Of a stretch of DNA of 64,000 nt, positions 44,301 through 54,790 are shown piece by piece. This DNA comes from Malurus cyaneus samueli. Its lineage: Eukaryota; Chordata; Aves; Passeriformes; Maluridae. Positions within the stretch are counted from its first letter, which is position 1, and each line of letters begins with the position of its first letter. Made by a program: the position numbers and the translations under genes. The DNA lies in NCBI GenBank assembly GCA_009741485.1, contig CM019229.1, positions 234,943 to 298,942 of the forward strand. The letters run 5' to 3'. The notes under the pieces were generated by a model. The model did no database searches, was not told the DNA's origin, and worked only from the letters and a program-made list of their open reading frames with translations.

Positions 44301-44488
44301 GATACCACGGGACAGTGCTGCAGCCCCCCAGGCCTCCCACAATTTCTGTGCCAAAGCAGCAGCCGCTCCCTGCATCCACGAGAGCCGTGAGCAAAGGGCA
44401 AGGCAAGGACAGGATCACAGCAGCAAAGAGGACAAGGACGCTGGAAACGGGGGCAATTCCCCGCCCCCCCCATAGCTGTTAGTGGGTG

Positions 44489-44494
44489 TTTATT
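44489..44494 (-). terminator. NPDC1: NPDC1 polyadenylation signal
   Basis: AATAAA on the minus strand, 130 bp after the NPDC1 stop and followed by a G-rich stretch. It implies a short 3' UTR. Confidence 0.75.
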
Positions 44495-44623
44495 GGGCAG
44501 GCATCGAACAGTCTGGCAGCGTGGGGCTGCGTCCCTTGGCCAGCTGTGGGTGGCTCTCTGGCACGGCCGCCCCGCCGGGCACAGTCTGTGGCGAGCTCGG
44601 CTGCAGGAGACGGGGCGGGGGGG

Positions 44624-44701
44624 TTACTGCTGCGACTTGGGGTTGGAGTGGTGTAAGGAGGAGTCGTCAAACAGTGGGTTTCTCACTTCCATTTCTCCAG
44701 T
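44624..44701 (-). CDS. NPDC1: NPDC1 exon 9 (last)
   Basis: Encodes [20 protein letters not shown] and PKSQQ, then TAA. Acceptor CGGCAG. Confidence 0.95.
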   Translation of the reverse strand, partial: TGEMEVRNPLFDDSSLHHSNPKSQQ

Positions 44702-47700
44702 CTGCCGTGGTGGAGGGAGAGGGATGGGGGAAGAAAAAGGCAGAAGGTCAGAAAACAAGTTAGGGTTCAGCTGCCCCATCCCAAGGGGTTTGGGTCTGAA
44801 CCCCAGCCTGGCAGAGAGGAGGGTGGGGTGACCTGGTGGGCTGTGATGGATGATAAACACAAGGATGACAAACTCCCATCACCCTGGAAAGGTGCTGCCT
44901 CCCTGCCAGGAGGGGTTGGATTGGGGTGATGTGTAAAACCCAAGGTCCCATGTGGGATGGGACCCCACAGCTGGGCTGGGAATTTCAGAACAGCTGCCCC
45001 AGCCTGGCTGGCAGGAATGGGATGCCCTGCCCAGACTGCCTGCCTGCCATCAAGTGCCGTTTAATGGGCCTGTAAAGACCCAATGATGACCCTCGATCTG
45101 GGCCCTGATGGCCGGGCTCAGCAGCTATTACCATGTAAAAGGCTCCTCTTCATCCCTTTGTGCTCTTTGTACCCAGGGCTGTTAAGAGCTGCCCTTTCCC
45201 GAGGTCCCCTGCCAGCCAGGAAAATCCTCAGTGGCTGTGAGGGGTCACAGGTCTGTGCTCCGGGCCTTGGGGTGGCACAAAGATGAGCCCCCCCCAATCC
45301 TGGTACTCAGGAGCCTGAGGGTTGGCCATGTCCCTGTCACCACAGAGATGGTGGATTGGGTGTGTCAAGGGCTGCTCTTGTTCTCTGCTCCCAGGGAAAA
45401 GCCTTGTGCCGGACATGCACTCCTGCCCTGGAGAGCTCCCGTGGGAGCTTGCTGGGGACATGGCAGGAGCAGGGGGCTTGGACCACCTCAAGGTTTGATG
45501 AAGAATGTGTGGAAAAGGCTCCCCACGAGGAGCTGCACAGCCCAGGCACACGCTGGACACCCCCACATGCACAAAGACCCCCAGCCCTCCTGCACCCGCG
45601 TACCGGAGCCAGCCCTGGGCACTCATACACGGTGAAGTCTCCATCCTCATTCTCCTCATCAGATGATGCTGAGTCTGGCAGCTTGGGCTCCTCTTTATGC
45701 CTGGGGGGATGAGAATGTAGAGAGGGGTTGAAGCCAGTGGGATAATTAGGGCCACCCGAGTTAATGGCAGGACATGCGTCTTACTTCTCCAGGGAGAGCA
45801 TCTGCTGCTTTTGGTGCTGGTAGTGGTACATCTGGGCACTCTGAGCCAGCGTCTTGTCCCCAGGCTGTGGAGAGAGCAGGAACAGCTGTGCAGACTTGGC
45901 TTTGGAGGCCACCAGCCTGGCTGCTGGGGGGCCTACACCACGTGGGAATCCCTCCAGCTGAGCACTGGGGCCCGAGTACCAACACCCCACAAGGAGGGCT
46001 GCAAGCGCCTTACCGAGATCTTGTCATAGGGCAGGGGGCTGGCTGCTCGCTGGGCCGAGTAATCTGCTTTCTGTGCCAGCCTGACCTCCTTCTGCAGCCT
46101 GCCAGGAGGGGAATCAGAATTGGGGAATCACTAAGGTTTGAAAAGCTCTCCAAGATCAAGCCAAACCATTAAGCCAGCACTGCCAAGCCCACAACCAAAC
46201 CATGTCCCCAAATGCCACATCCACGTTTTTTGAACACTTTCAGGGATGGTGACTCCACCATCTCCCTGGGCAGCCCTTTCCAATGCCTGACCACCCTCTC
46301 CATGAATCTTCCATAATATCCAACCTGTATCTCCCCTGAGACAACTTGAGGCCATTTTCTCTCACCCTATCGCTTGTTCCCTGGGAGCAGAGCCTGACCC
46401 CCCTCCCTGGCTGCCCCCTCTGTCAGGGAGTTGTGCAGAGCCACAAGGTTCCCCCTGAGCCTCCTTTACTCCAGTGTGCCCTCCCAGTTCACTCAGCTGC
46501 TCCTCATAAGACTTGTGCTCATCCCCAGCTCCATTCCCTTCTCTGGACAAGCTCCTACCCTCAATGTCTTTCCTGCCATGAGTGGCCCAAAACTGAACCC
46601 AGGACTTGGAGAGCCTCACCAGTGCCCAGTGTGGGGGACAATGACTTTTCTAGTCCATTCTAGTGGATATTGGCAGCCATAGGAGCAGACAACTCCATTC
46701 AGGAGCCAGTGACCCTCAGAGGGTCAGTCCTGTTCCCTGTGATGGCACCATGACAGGCACAGCCACCTCCATCCCAGGGGGCCTGAGCACAGGGTGCCAA
46801 TGTGATGGCAGCGTCAGCACCCAGCACCACAGCAATGCCCATACCAGATGCCACCCACTCCCAGGAGCCTGCACCTGGCACAGGAGTGTCTCACCAGTGT
46901 CCTCCTGCCTTGGCCACCTCAGGGAGACTGGCAAGGGCAGCTATTGCCTCTCTTCCAACCCCTCATGCCTGGGAAGCACAGGAATATACTGCCCTGGGCA
47001 CAGGGACATGGAGGGACTGTCAGCAGCCCCAGCTCACCTGCACCAACAGACAGCCACCACGATCAGCGCTGAGATCCCGGCCACCGTGCACACCACGATC
47101 AGCCCTGCAGAGAGAGGGGACACCAAAGGCCAGGGGGTGAGCTGGTGGCATGGTGACACCAGCCCATGCTTTCCTGATGAGGGTGTGAAACCCCTTCCCA
47201 CAAGTGCCCAGGGTAAGAAGGTGCTCACCGAGCACCATGTTGTCATTTGCAGGGATGGGGGATGCCTCCACTGGGTACTTCTGGACCGTGGCAGTGGTGG
47301 GCAGGGTGGCAGCTGCCATGGTGCCAGCGGGACCCCGCTGCAGACGCCCCTCTCTCAGCCCACTGGACACGCGCTGTGTGCTGCCATCGGGCACCAGGGT
47401 GGCTGTGGAAGAAGACACAACAGTGAGCAGTGCCTGGGCAGCTCCAGAGGGCAAACCAGCCTTGCGTGCAGGGTATGGCTGCCATGGGGTCCCTGGCACC
47501 ACTGAGAGCCAAGCACCAGCACTTACCCCGGGGTCTGCCATCCTGTAGTGGGCGGTGGCGAGGAGCCTCCTGCCTGGCCAGCACATCTGCCAGAAAATCG
47601 ATTTCTGCCTCCAAGCTGGGAACAGAGGTCCGTCCTGTGGGAGAATGGGTGTGAGGCAGGCACAGCCGGTGCAGCCATGCACCCACCCCAGGGCCAGACC

Positions 47701-50700
47701 AGTACCCCCAAGAAGGGGCACCTGTCCCAGCTCCAGCAAACACGGGTGGTGGTGAATCCCAGCCTCCTCAGATGGAGCTCTCTCAAAGCTGGGCCCTGGG
47801 ATCCATACGTGTCCTTGCTGCTTTCAGTGGGATTTTCACCCCACAAATGCTGGAGGATCAGAGGCAACAGCATCTACCCTTGTGCCAGAGGCAGCAGGTC
47901 TTGCAGGCACTATGAGAGAGGGCAGGGTGCCAGGACCTGCTCTGTGTCTCTGCCCCTGGGGTCACGTAGGAGCCACAAGTGAGGATGGATGGGATTTGGA
48001 CCAGGACAGACACTCCCCAGATGCCCTGCTGCCCCAGGGCTGAGGGGTAGCTCCAGCACAGCGAGTTACAGTCAGGGGACGCCTGAACACTGGTTTTCAC
48101 CCCAAATTGTCCTTTATGGCCCAGGGTGGCTGGATCCACCCCAGAGCAGGGCTCAGCTTGTCTATCCAGCAGAGTAGATTCCTGCCCAGCACCTGGTAGG
48201 ATGCAGCTCCTTTGGGGAGGCAGCAGGGGTGCCCCATGTATCCCCAGGGGCCAGCAACATCTCATGGGTGGCTGTTCTAGCCCATGTCCCGGCACAGGGC
48301 TCACCAAAGATATTCAACTCTCAGGGGGCTCCTGCAGCATCAGGTACAGGCAGGAACCACCCCCACTCTGGCCTGGGGGTGCCCACCCATGAGGTGACAG
48401 CACTAGAGCAGTGGAGTTGCTCTTCTCAGGCTTACCAAACAGAGCCCAGCTCACAAGTGCTTTTAACAGGATTAAACTCAACTTCAAAGGCAGTAGACAT
48501 CCCTGTCCCCTTCTCTGTTCCCATCTCAATCCCCATCCTATCCCTGCTTCCTCCACCCATATTCAGGCTGTCCCCTATGGGAAGCCCTGGGGGTTAAATC
48601 CAGACAGGTGAAGACGAGGTGGTACTGGCAACTTGATTCCCAGATAATTCAAGGCTATAACGATTATGTCTCCTCTGGAATCCGTCCTCACTTCCAGTGT
48701 TTGCAAATAAACCCTGCTTCCCCCTGGAGCCGTGCACAAAGGCTGCCCTGCTGCCTCCTGACTCAGAGCCATGTAAGCCAAAAAGCAGTTTAAAAGACAC
48801 TCTTTACACAAGAGCACCAATCCCCACATCCTGTGTGCCTCTGTTTCCCTGAACAGCTTCCTACCCTTGGCTGGAGCCCTGCGTTTCCTTGGTTCTTTGC
48901 ACCCTGTTATTCCCATCCTAAAGCAGCACCATGGCCAAGTGGTGCCAGGCTGGGGCTGTGCCATGCTGTACCCCATAGCTGAATGCCATGGTGCCAAGGT
49001 GCTGGCACAGGGCCAAGCTTTCCCAATGGGCAAGGGAGTTGGCATGGGACTGAGTGTGACAGCCCTGTGCCTGATGGGGACATCTATTGCCTGGGATGGA
49101 GACATTAGCACCCCTCTGCACTCTGGGAATGCCTGTCCCCATTCCCATAGGACCAAGGGGACAACCCTCTCTGTCCCACATGTACCACCATCAGGCTGTC
49201 TTGGTGCCAGATGTGATGTGGCTGAAAACAGGAAAAAAGTTGGAAAAGCAGCCAGAGCAGCTGCCATGTCCCTCTGAGTTTCCCTGTGGGAGTGTGTGAA
49301 GTGGCACAAAAGAAACTGAAGCAGTGTTTTGGGGTCCCAGCGTTGCTGTAGAGCCTGGGCTGTGCCACTTACCTGCATTAAGCAGCTTTATCCCCAAATT
49401 TCCTTCCAGTGGCTAAAAGCCACCCACCTCCATTCTGTGTGGCAGCTAAACCTCCCACAATGATGCCACAGCTACCACCACACATTTGAGGGCACCGAGG
49501 GCTGGGTCCTGCCAGGCACTGTTAGTGCATGAGGGAACCCTGAGCTGCTGCAGAGAACAGGGGCTGGGGTGAGCCACAGTTCCTGCCCAACAGAGCAGAG
49601 ATGCTGGGGAGGAACAGGGTCCAGGCAGGACACAATAGGGCATGCAGGACAGGGACGGGACAGGGCACACAGGGCTATCAGGACATGCACAGGGCACACA
49701 GGGCTACCAGGACATGCACAGGGCACTCAGGGCTACCAGGACATGCACAGGGCACACAGGGCTATCAGGACATGCACAGGGCACATAGGGCTACCAGGAC
49801 ATGCACGGGGCACACAGGGCTACCAGGACATGCACAGGGCACACAGGGCTACCAGGACATGCACGGGGCACTCAGGTGCGGGCAGGGCTTGTGCAGGGAG
49901 CCAGTGCCCCCTCCTGGTATTTGCAACCACTGCTGCAGCAGGATGGCACGGCCAGGCTGGCACACAGCCCCGCAGCGCCTCTGCTCTGCCCCGGCCTCTC
50001 CTCAGGTCTTCCCCCTCCTCAGGTCTCAACCCCGGGACACACACCTGTCCTTCCAGTTTGGGGAAACAGGGACCAAGGAGAGACCCATGTGGCTTCAACC
50101 CTGTGATGAAGAAACCTGAGACTGACAGTGTCCACAGGAGGGCACAAAATTCCTACAAATCCATTAATTTTTATAGTCCTGCCCCAGGATGGCTGATGTC
50201 CTCCTTGGTGCTGGTAGCACAGCAAGCAGGGAAGGGGGAATCTCCATATCTGTGAGCTGAGGTCCCTTTTCCCCCTTTTCCCCCTTTTCCCCCTTTTCCC
50301 CCTTTTCCCAAAGCACTTCCTGCAGCCCAGTGGGGCTCCATGGTCAAGCAGAAGCAGGGATGGGACCCACCAGCCCAAAGCACATCACTCAAACTCATCA
50401 CAGCACAGACACATGCAGCACCACGGTGTGTGTGGGATTTTGGAGGGGGCTCAGAGCAGTAGCCAGGCGCAGGCAGCCAGATGTGGGGTGCACAGTGCCA
50501 AGATTCCCTGCATCCCATCTCACCTCGGCACTGATGCTGTGCTGGGCACACTGAGAACCCCACACATGCTGTTACCAACGGCAGGAACACACCATGCACA
50601 TGCATCGCTCTCCTGAGACCCCAAATGGTGCTTTTCACACCAAAAAGCTGCTCTCAGGAGAGGATCCCCAGCTCCTGTCCACGCTCCTGCCAGGAACTGT

Positions 50701-53103
50701 GGGGATGGTGTAGCAGCAGGATCCCAGGATCAGCATCACCAGCAATCACAAGTGGCTCAAGGACCCTTTAAAGGGGCTGCCCATGCAGCAAAAGGGCCTG
50801 TAAAGGCTTAGGCATCTTGTGCTGCAGCAGCCCCCTGTTTGCCTCACATCTCCCTGTAAACACATCTATCACAGCTCCTCCTTTCCCTTGCAGCCTTCTC
50901 CAGTGCTGCTACTAGACCAAGGTACAGGTAGGATGTGAAAGCCCCCATGGAAAAAAAAAATGGTGCCTCCCTGCCAAGAGGAGCTGGGCATCTTCAGGAG
51001 GCTAAAATAGAGGATTTGAGAGGGGATCTCCCTTTTTTATTTACCACAGCCGCCACACTTTTGCTACTACACGTTAGTGGCATTGCTTGGGACAACAGGA
51101 TGGGGCCGGGAGGGATCTTGGTGTCACCATCCACCCATGGTGGGTCCTTAGAGGATGGTACTGTGGTCCTGCATCTCTCTGGGTGAGGATGCAACTGTCA
51201 CCACATCCTCCAGAAAGGAGCTGGGTTGCTATGGAGACCCCAGCGCATGTGCAGCCCTTCCAAGATGGGAATTTGCTCTCAAGACTTCACATTAAAAATA
51301 AACCGTAAACAACTGCTAAAGCCATTCAGCAGCAATGGATGAGGAGCCTGTGGCAGGGGTGCTGATCACTGTCAAGAGCCAAGTCTAGACCCCATCCCTG
51401 TGCCATCCCCTCTCATCCTCCCAGCTATCCCTCCCATTTCAGCCAAAGGGCCTTGCTTTGGGCGTCTCCCCTCCAATAGACAGGGTAATTCTCCTCCCAG
51501 GGGGAATGGCACTGAAGGCATGCTGGGCTCTGCCATTCTCCATGTGCCCACTCAGTCTGAGCCATGGGTGAAGGACAACTCTAACCACACCCTGACAGGA
51601 CCCTGAACGTGCTCAACAACACAAAGCAATCCTGCAAAACCCAGAGATTCCTTCACGTGTGCATGGAGCTCGGATGCAGGGGGAGCTGCCTCCCCGGTTC
51701 AATGACCAGCGCTTGTCCATCCTGCCTGGCAGGACAAGCCACTGTGAATATTTTTGGAAGCTCTCCTGTAGCTGGGATCCCCTTAGCAGGAGACTTTTGG
51801 GGGCAGTGGGAGTCAAGAGCAGGTGGAGAATGGTGGGCTGGGGGAGATGCCAATATGTTCTGCAGCAGGAGGTGATTCAGAGGCACTCCAGAAGCACCAC
51901 CTTACCTCCCCAGCAGAACCCATCAGGAGCAGCCTAAAGGCATGGCCGGTCCTGGGCTCTTCTCCAGCCACAGAGGTTACTCCACTTTAGTTATAGCAAA
52001 AATAATAGTGTGGAGCTATAATTATGGTCTGGTCTTAGTTCACCTGCAAGAACCTGCACAAAACTATTATAAGAGGGCACAGAAATAGCTCTGCCGTGGC
52101 TTTCCAAGCTGCAGGAAGAGTTGACTGTCACACGAAAAAATACCTGTACCAGCACTGTTTGCAGCTGAACCAGGGGCACAGGTGCCAAGGCTGCATTTGG
52201 GAGCACCATTCAAGTATTGCAACAGCAGTGGGATGGGAGACCATGGGCTGCTGCTCCCAGGGCACTCTGCCCATCTCTCTGCCCACTGGCACAGTGCAGG
52301 CACCCAGACTGCCACAGCCCATCACACTCCTCAGGAAAGGGGCCAGGAATAACACCCAGTGTAGCCCTCGGTGCCCTGGTGTGCAGCCAGGTCCTCCTGT
52401 CAGAGCTGTCTCCAGCCCTCCTGGGCATCAGCTAAGGAGGAAGCAGCAATCCTGAACCACAGCCCAACATTTCAAACCGAAGGCAATAAAGCACTCAAAT
52501 CCCCACCACCAGCACAGCTCAGCCCTGAGATGGGTGAGGCCATGGGCACTGGTTTTATTCAGTCACAGAGTCAGCATGTCACAGCTCCATGTGCTGAAAA
52601 CTGCTCCCCTACTCCTACAAAGCCTGAAACCTGGAAGAGCCAGGTAGACCCTGGAGAGCCCCAGAGGCTGCCTGTCCCACTCCTGTCCTTGGAGGTCCTG
52701 GGCTCCCATGGTGCTGGCAGGGCCACATGCAACCACCAGAGGAGGATGCACGTAGAGCAGGATGGGGTTGCCAGCCCAAAACCACCCCGCAGCTGAGGAG
52801 AGTGGGGTGAGAGGGAGAAGAGCAGCCATTTGCACAGAGATACAGCTGCCATGGATAGAAGGAAGTGGATGGGGTACTGCTGGGGTGGGGGGCTGCCCTG
52901 AGGCACAGAATCTACATTCTAAGTGTGCAGGCAGAGGGGTGGAGAGTGGGTGCACCTACCACTGGGTGAGAGCTGCTTCTGGATGCAGTGTCCGTGGTCA
53001 TCCTCCTGGAAGGGGGGCAGGCAGGGCCCGCAGGCACCTGACCCTGGTGGGCAGAACTCTCGGCGCTGCAGGGCACAGTCCAGGCTCCGGGGACATGATG
53101 CTG
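44624..53103 (-). CDS. NPDC1: NPDC1, neural proliferation differentiation and control protein 1 (exon 1 not placed)
   Basis: Single-pass type I membrane protein of neural and other tissues, linked to reduced proliferation and neural differentiation, with reported effects on E2F-1 and retinoic-acid signalling (family knowledge). Eight coding exons with consistent phases give about 277 residues. They encode a Cys-rich N-terminal domain ([19 protein letters not shown] ... [16 protein letters not shown]), an [15 protein letters not shown] helix, a Thr/Pro-rich stalk, one TM segment ([20 protein letters not shown]) and a cytosolic tail with [17 protein letters not shown], an acidic [19 protein letters not shown] motif and [12 protein letters not shown]. 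The end is TAA at 44626-44624. The first exon with the signal peptide must join in phase 1 and is not convincingly found. A candidate donor lies at 54559-54563. Confidence 0.93.
45604..45700 (-). CDS. NPDC1: NPDC1 exon 8
   Basis: Encodes [20 protein letters not shown] and [12 protein letters not shown], the acidic conserved tail motif. Donor GTACGC, phase 0. Confidence 0.96.
45785..45864 (-). CDS. NPDC1: NPDC1 exon 7
   Basis: Encodes [20 protein letters not shown] and the following QMLSLEK. Very conserved. Donor GTAAGA, phase 2. Confidence 0.96.
46014..46098 (-). CDS. NPDC1: NPDC1 exon 6 (acceptor next to a CR1 element)
   Basis: Encodes [20 protein letters not shown]... in the juxtamembrane cytosolic region. 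The 3' splice site CTGGCAG is separated from a same-strand CR1 3' end by 13 bp. Confidence 0.95.
46112..46665 (-). mobile_element. CR1 LINE 3' fragment in an NPDC1 intron
   Basis: Same CR1 subgroup as the copy at 10765 (shared blocks gaacactttcaggg, ccctgggcagcc and cctcataagacttgtgctc), but longer at its 5' side. It is sense on the minus strand. Its 3' end stops 13 bp from the acceptor of the LQKEVRL exon of NPDC1. Confidence 0.93.
47038..47104 (-). CDS. NPDC1: NPDC1 exon 5 (transmembrane)
   Basis: 67 bp encoding [20 protein letters not shown] and the following WCR, the single membrane helix and stop-transfer edge. Confidence 0.94.
47229..47402 (-). CDS. NPDC1: NPDC1 exon 4 (stalk)
   Basis: Encodes a variable Ala/Thr/Pro-rich extracellular stalk that ends just before the membrane segment. 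Phase 1 at both ends. Confidence 0.88.
47527..47634 (-). CDS. NPDC1: NPDC1 exon 3
   Basis: Encodes [20 protein letters not shown]..., matching the mammalian EDEIDFLAQELAR. It follows a 5.3 kb intron. Donor GTAAGT. Confidence 0.93.
49663..49876. repeat. 29-bp minisatellite, 7 full copies plus a partial one
   Basis: Seven head-to-tail 29-bp units beginning gggcacacagggctaycagg and ending acatgcac plus a or g, with only a few substitutions between copies. Because 29 is not a multiple of 3, the repeat leaves all frames open and creates spurious repetitive peptides. Confidence 0.96.
50267..50309. repeat. (TTTTCCCCC)n array, 4.8 copies
   Basis: A perfect 9-bp unit. The minus strand reads G5A4 repeats, that is, five G-runs in 43 bp, a good G-quadruplex candidate. 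Confidence 0.95.
52960..53103 (-). CDS. NPDC1: NPDC1 exon 2 (Cys-rich domain)
   Basis: Encodes the hallmark Cys-rich segment [18 protein letters not shown]...[13 protein letters not shown]. Acceptor CCCCACAG (53104-53110), with a possible alternative three bases further on. Donor GTAGGT in phase 1. Confidence 0.95.
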
Positions 53104-53329
53104 CTGTGGGGACAGGAGAGAACAGCTCAGGAGGAGGAGAGGGCTCAAACATGCCCCCAGGCCTGTTCACGGACTCTTGGAGTGGGATCCAGCTGCCCCA
53201 AGCTGCCCATGGCTCCTCCTGCTGCAGCTCCCAGCTATCGATGGGCTTCACCACAGCTGCCCCTTGACATGCTTTGCCTCCACGAAGCCATTGCAGGCTG
53301 CCATTAACAACAAGTTTGATGGCAAAGGA

Positions 53330-53387
53330 GTGGGACTCAATGATCTTCATGGGTCCGTTCCAATTCGAGATAGTCTGTGACTCCATG
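53330..53387 (+). mobile_element. Old CR1 3'-terminal remnant
   Basis: The block gactcaatgatcttcatggg followed by tccgttccaa resembles a diverged sense CR1 3' end ('tagatgatctt..aggtcccttccaa') on the plus strand. It is short and degraded, upstream of NPDC1 exon 2. Its frame was captured by a long spurious minus-strand ORF. Confidence 0.55.
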
Positions 53388-54197
53388 ACCTGCACAAGGC
53401 AGTTTGCTGCCTGCAATGAAGAGCATGCAATGCCCATCCTCCCGCCCAGCCCCAGGGTGCCAGCATCTTGTGGGACACCCCATGGTAGTGTTGCAGGACA
53501 CTGAGCCCTGCAGAGCAGGCAGTGACCAGAATCCCTGCTCCTGCCTGTCCTGCACAGGGTGATGAAATCCAACCAGCACAAACCAATGCTTGTGAGGTGA
53601 CTGTCAAACCAAAAGTCCCAAACCAACTCCCCCAAAGCCTCAGTGGGGCTGTGACAGTGTTGGCACCAGCACTTAGGCTCCCATCCCTTCAGCACTGCCT
53701 GGGAGCCAGCCCTCACTGGTGCTGCACTGCACTCCAAACCTTGCTTACAGTTTCATGGAGCATCTCATGCCCATGTCAGCCCCAGAGAGTCTCTACTCCC
53801 TGGGTACAGGCATGAGTCCCCTCAGGCTCCAGCCTCACCACCCCATTGTGCTATGGCAGTGCCATCATACCAGGGTCTTCACCCCAAGTGATCTCAGACC
53901 AGTGGGACCTCTGTGGAGGACACAGGTCCCTGTGTACCACACAAAGCTGAGTCCTGGACCAGGTGATGGTGTCAAATCATAGACAGAGCTGGAGAGAGGA
54001 ACTGTGACCAGATAGGACAGTGACATGCAGGGCCAGTACTCAGATGCCCCGTGCGGCAGTGGGCTCCGGGGAGCACCGGCTTTGACGGTGCCATTGCTGG
54101 TCCTGCTGCAGTCTGTCCCTCACAAGCTGGTGGCAGTGTGGAACCAGGTGCCCTTCAGCGCACCCAGTGCTCAGACCGGGCATGTTTGGGAGGAAGA

Positions 54198-54540
54198 GCT
54201 GGATGGGGCACAGCTGGATGGGGGTGCACAGCTGGATGGGGGCGCACAGCTGGATGGGGCACAGCTGGATGGGGTGCACAGCTGGATGGGGCGCACAGCT
54301 GGATGGGGGCGCACAGCTGGATGGGGGTGCACAGCTGGATGGGGCACAGCTGGATGGGGTGCACAGCTGGATGGGGGCGCACAGCTGGATGGGGCACAGC
54401 TGGATGGGGGCGCACAGCTGGATGGGGCACAGCTGGATGGGGTGCACAGCTGGATGGGGGCGCACAGCTGGATGGGGATGCAGCCAAATGGGGAGCACAT
54501 TTGGTCGGGAGGCACAGCCAGATGGAGGTGCAGCACACAC
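54198..54540. repeat. Minisatellite with an E-box in each unit (about 17 copies)
   Basis: Units of 15-18 bp of the form GCTGGATGGGG plus a short variable linker (CAC, TGCAC or CGCAC) before the next A-GCTGG. Nearly every copy creates CACAGCTGG. Copies 1-17 run to 54480, then degrade. It lies 1.1 kb upstream of NPDC1 exon 2. Long ORFs across it are repeat artefacts. Confidence 0.95.
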
Positions 54541-54563
54541 ACCTGCCCTGCTGTGCCCCTCAC

Positions 54564-54790
54564 CTTGCTGTGCAGGGCCACGGTGGCAGCGCTCCGCAGG
54601 ACTGTGGGGCTGCGCTGGGAGCAGGGCCAGCCCGGCCGCCCCCAGCCTGGCAATGAGTCACGGCAGGAGCCGGCCCACGCTCCCGGAGCAGCCCTGGCAG
54701 CCCTCACCACCCACACCGGCACCAGCGACACACCGGCCATCTGCCCGACCCTGCTCCTGGGGCAGCAACACCGGGGACGGCAACACTGGG
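54564..54790 (-). other. CpG-enriched block with possible NPDC1 first exon
   Basis: A minus-strand donor CAGCAAG/GTGAGG (54559-54563) would join NPDC1 exon 2 in phase 1. The frame before it reads LGAAGLALLPAQPHSPAERC, which resembles the end of a signal peptide. The in-frame upstream sequence hits TGA before any ATG. A nearby ATG (54740, MAGVSLVPVWV) is in another frame. This is either part of exon 1 with an unseen upstream exon or assembly error, or just promoter sequence. Confidence 0.25.

Larger units (their letters stand above)
39561..44480. other. POU5F3-NPDC1 intergenic region
   Basis: About 4.9 kb upstream of POU5F3 and downstream of NPDC1, with no recognisable exon. It holds a small 14-15 bp-period array (40517-40668), a C-rich tract (41305-41371) and scattered short open frames without family resemblance. 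POU5F3 distal regulatory elements could lie here. I did not see a joined SOX-OCT composite site. Confidence 0.65.
47635..52959 (-). other. NPDC1 intron 2
   Basis: A 5.3 kb intron. It holds a 29-bp minisatellite (49663-49876), a T4C5 array (50267-50309), and AT-rich islands near 48640-48720, 51280-51320 and 51985-52075 that may be regulatory. No additional exon is recognisable. Confidence 0.75.

Noticed and set aside
46663..47505. A 280-codon plus-strand ORF antisense to NPDC1
   Set aside because: It overlaps three confirmed NPDC1 exons on the opposite strand. This is a typical stop-poor shadow in GC-rich DNA.
49663..49876. CRISPR-like 29-bp direct repeats
   Set aside because: Units are contiguous with no spacers, and the host sequence is vertebrate nuclear DNA.
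49569..50255. Open frames of 228 and 172 codons with repeated [17 protein letters not shown] peptides
   Set aside because: They are translations of the 29-bp minisatellite, which is open in several frames. There is no family resemblance and they lie inside NPDC1 intron 2.
52919..53737. A 272-codon ORF running into the NPDC1 Cys-rich exon from upstream
   Set aside because: The part above 53103 is intron. It crosses a good CCCCACAG acceptor and includes a CR1 remnant, and it lacks a signal peptide.
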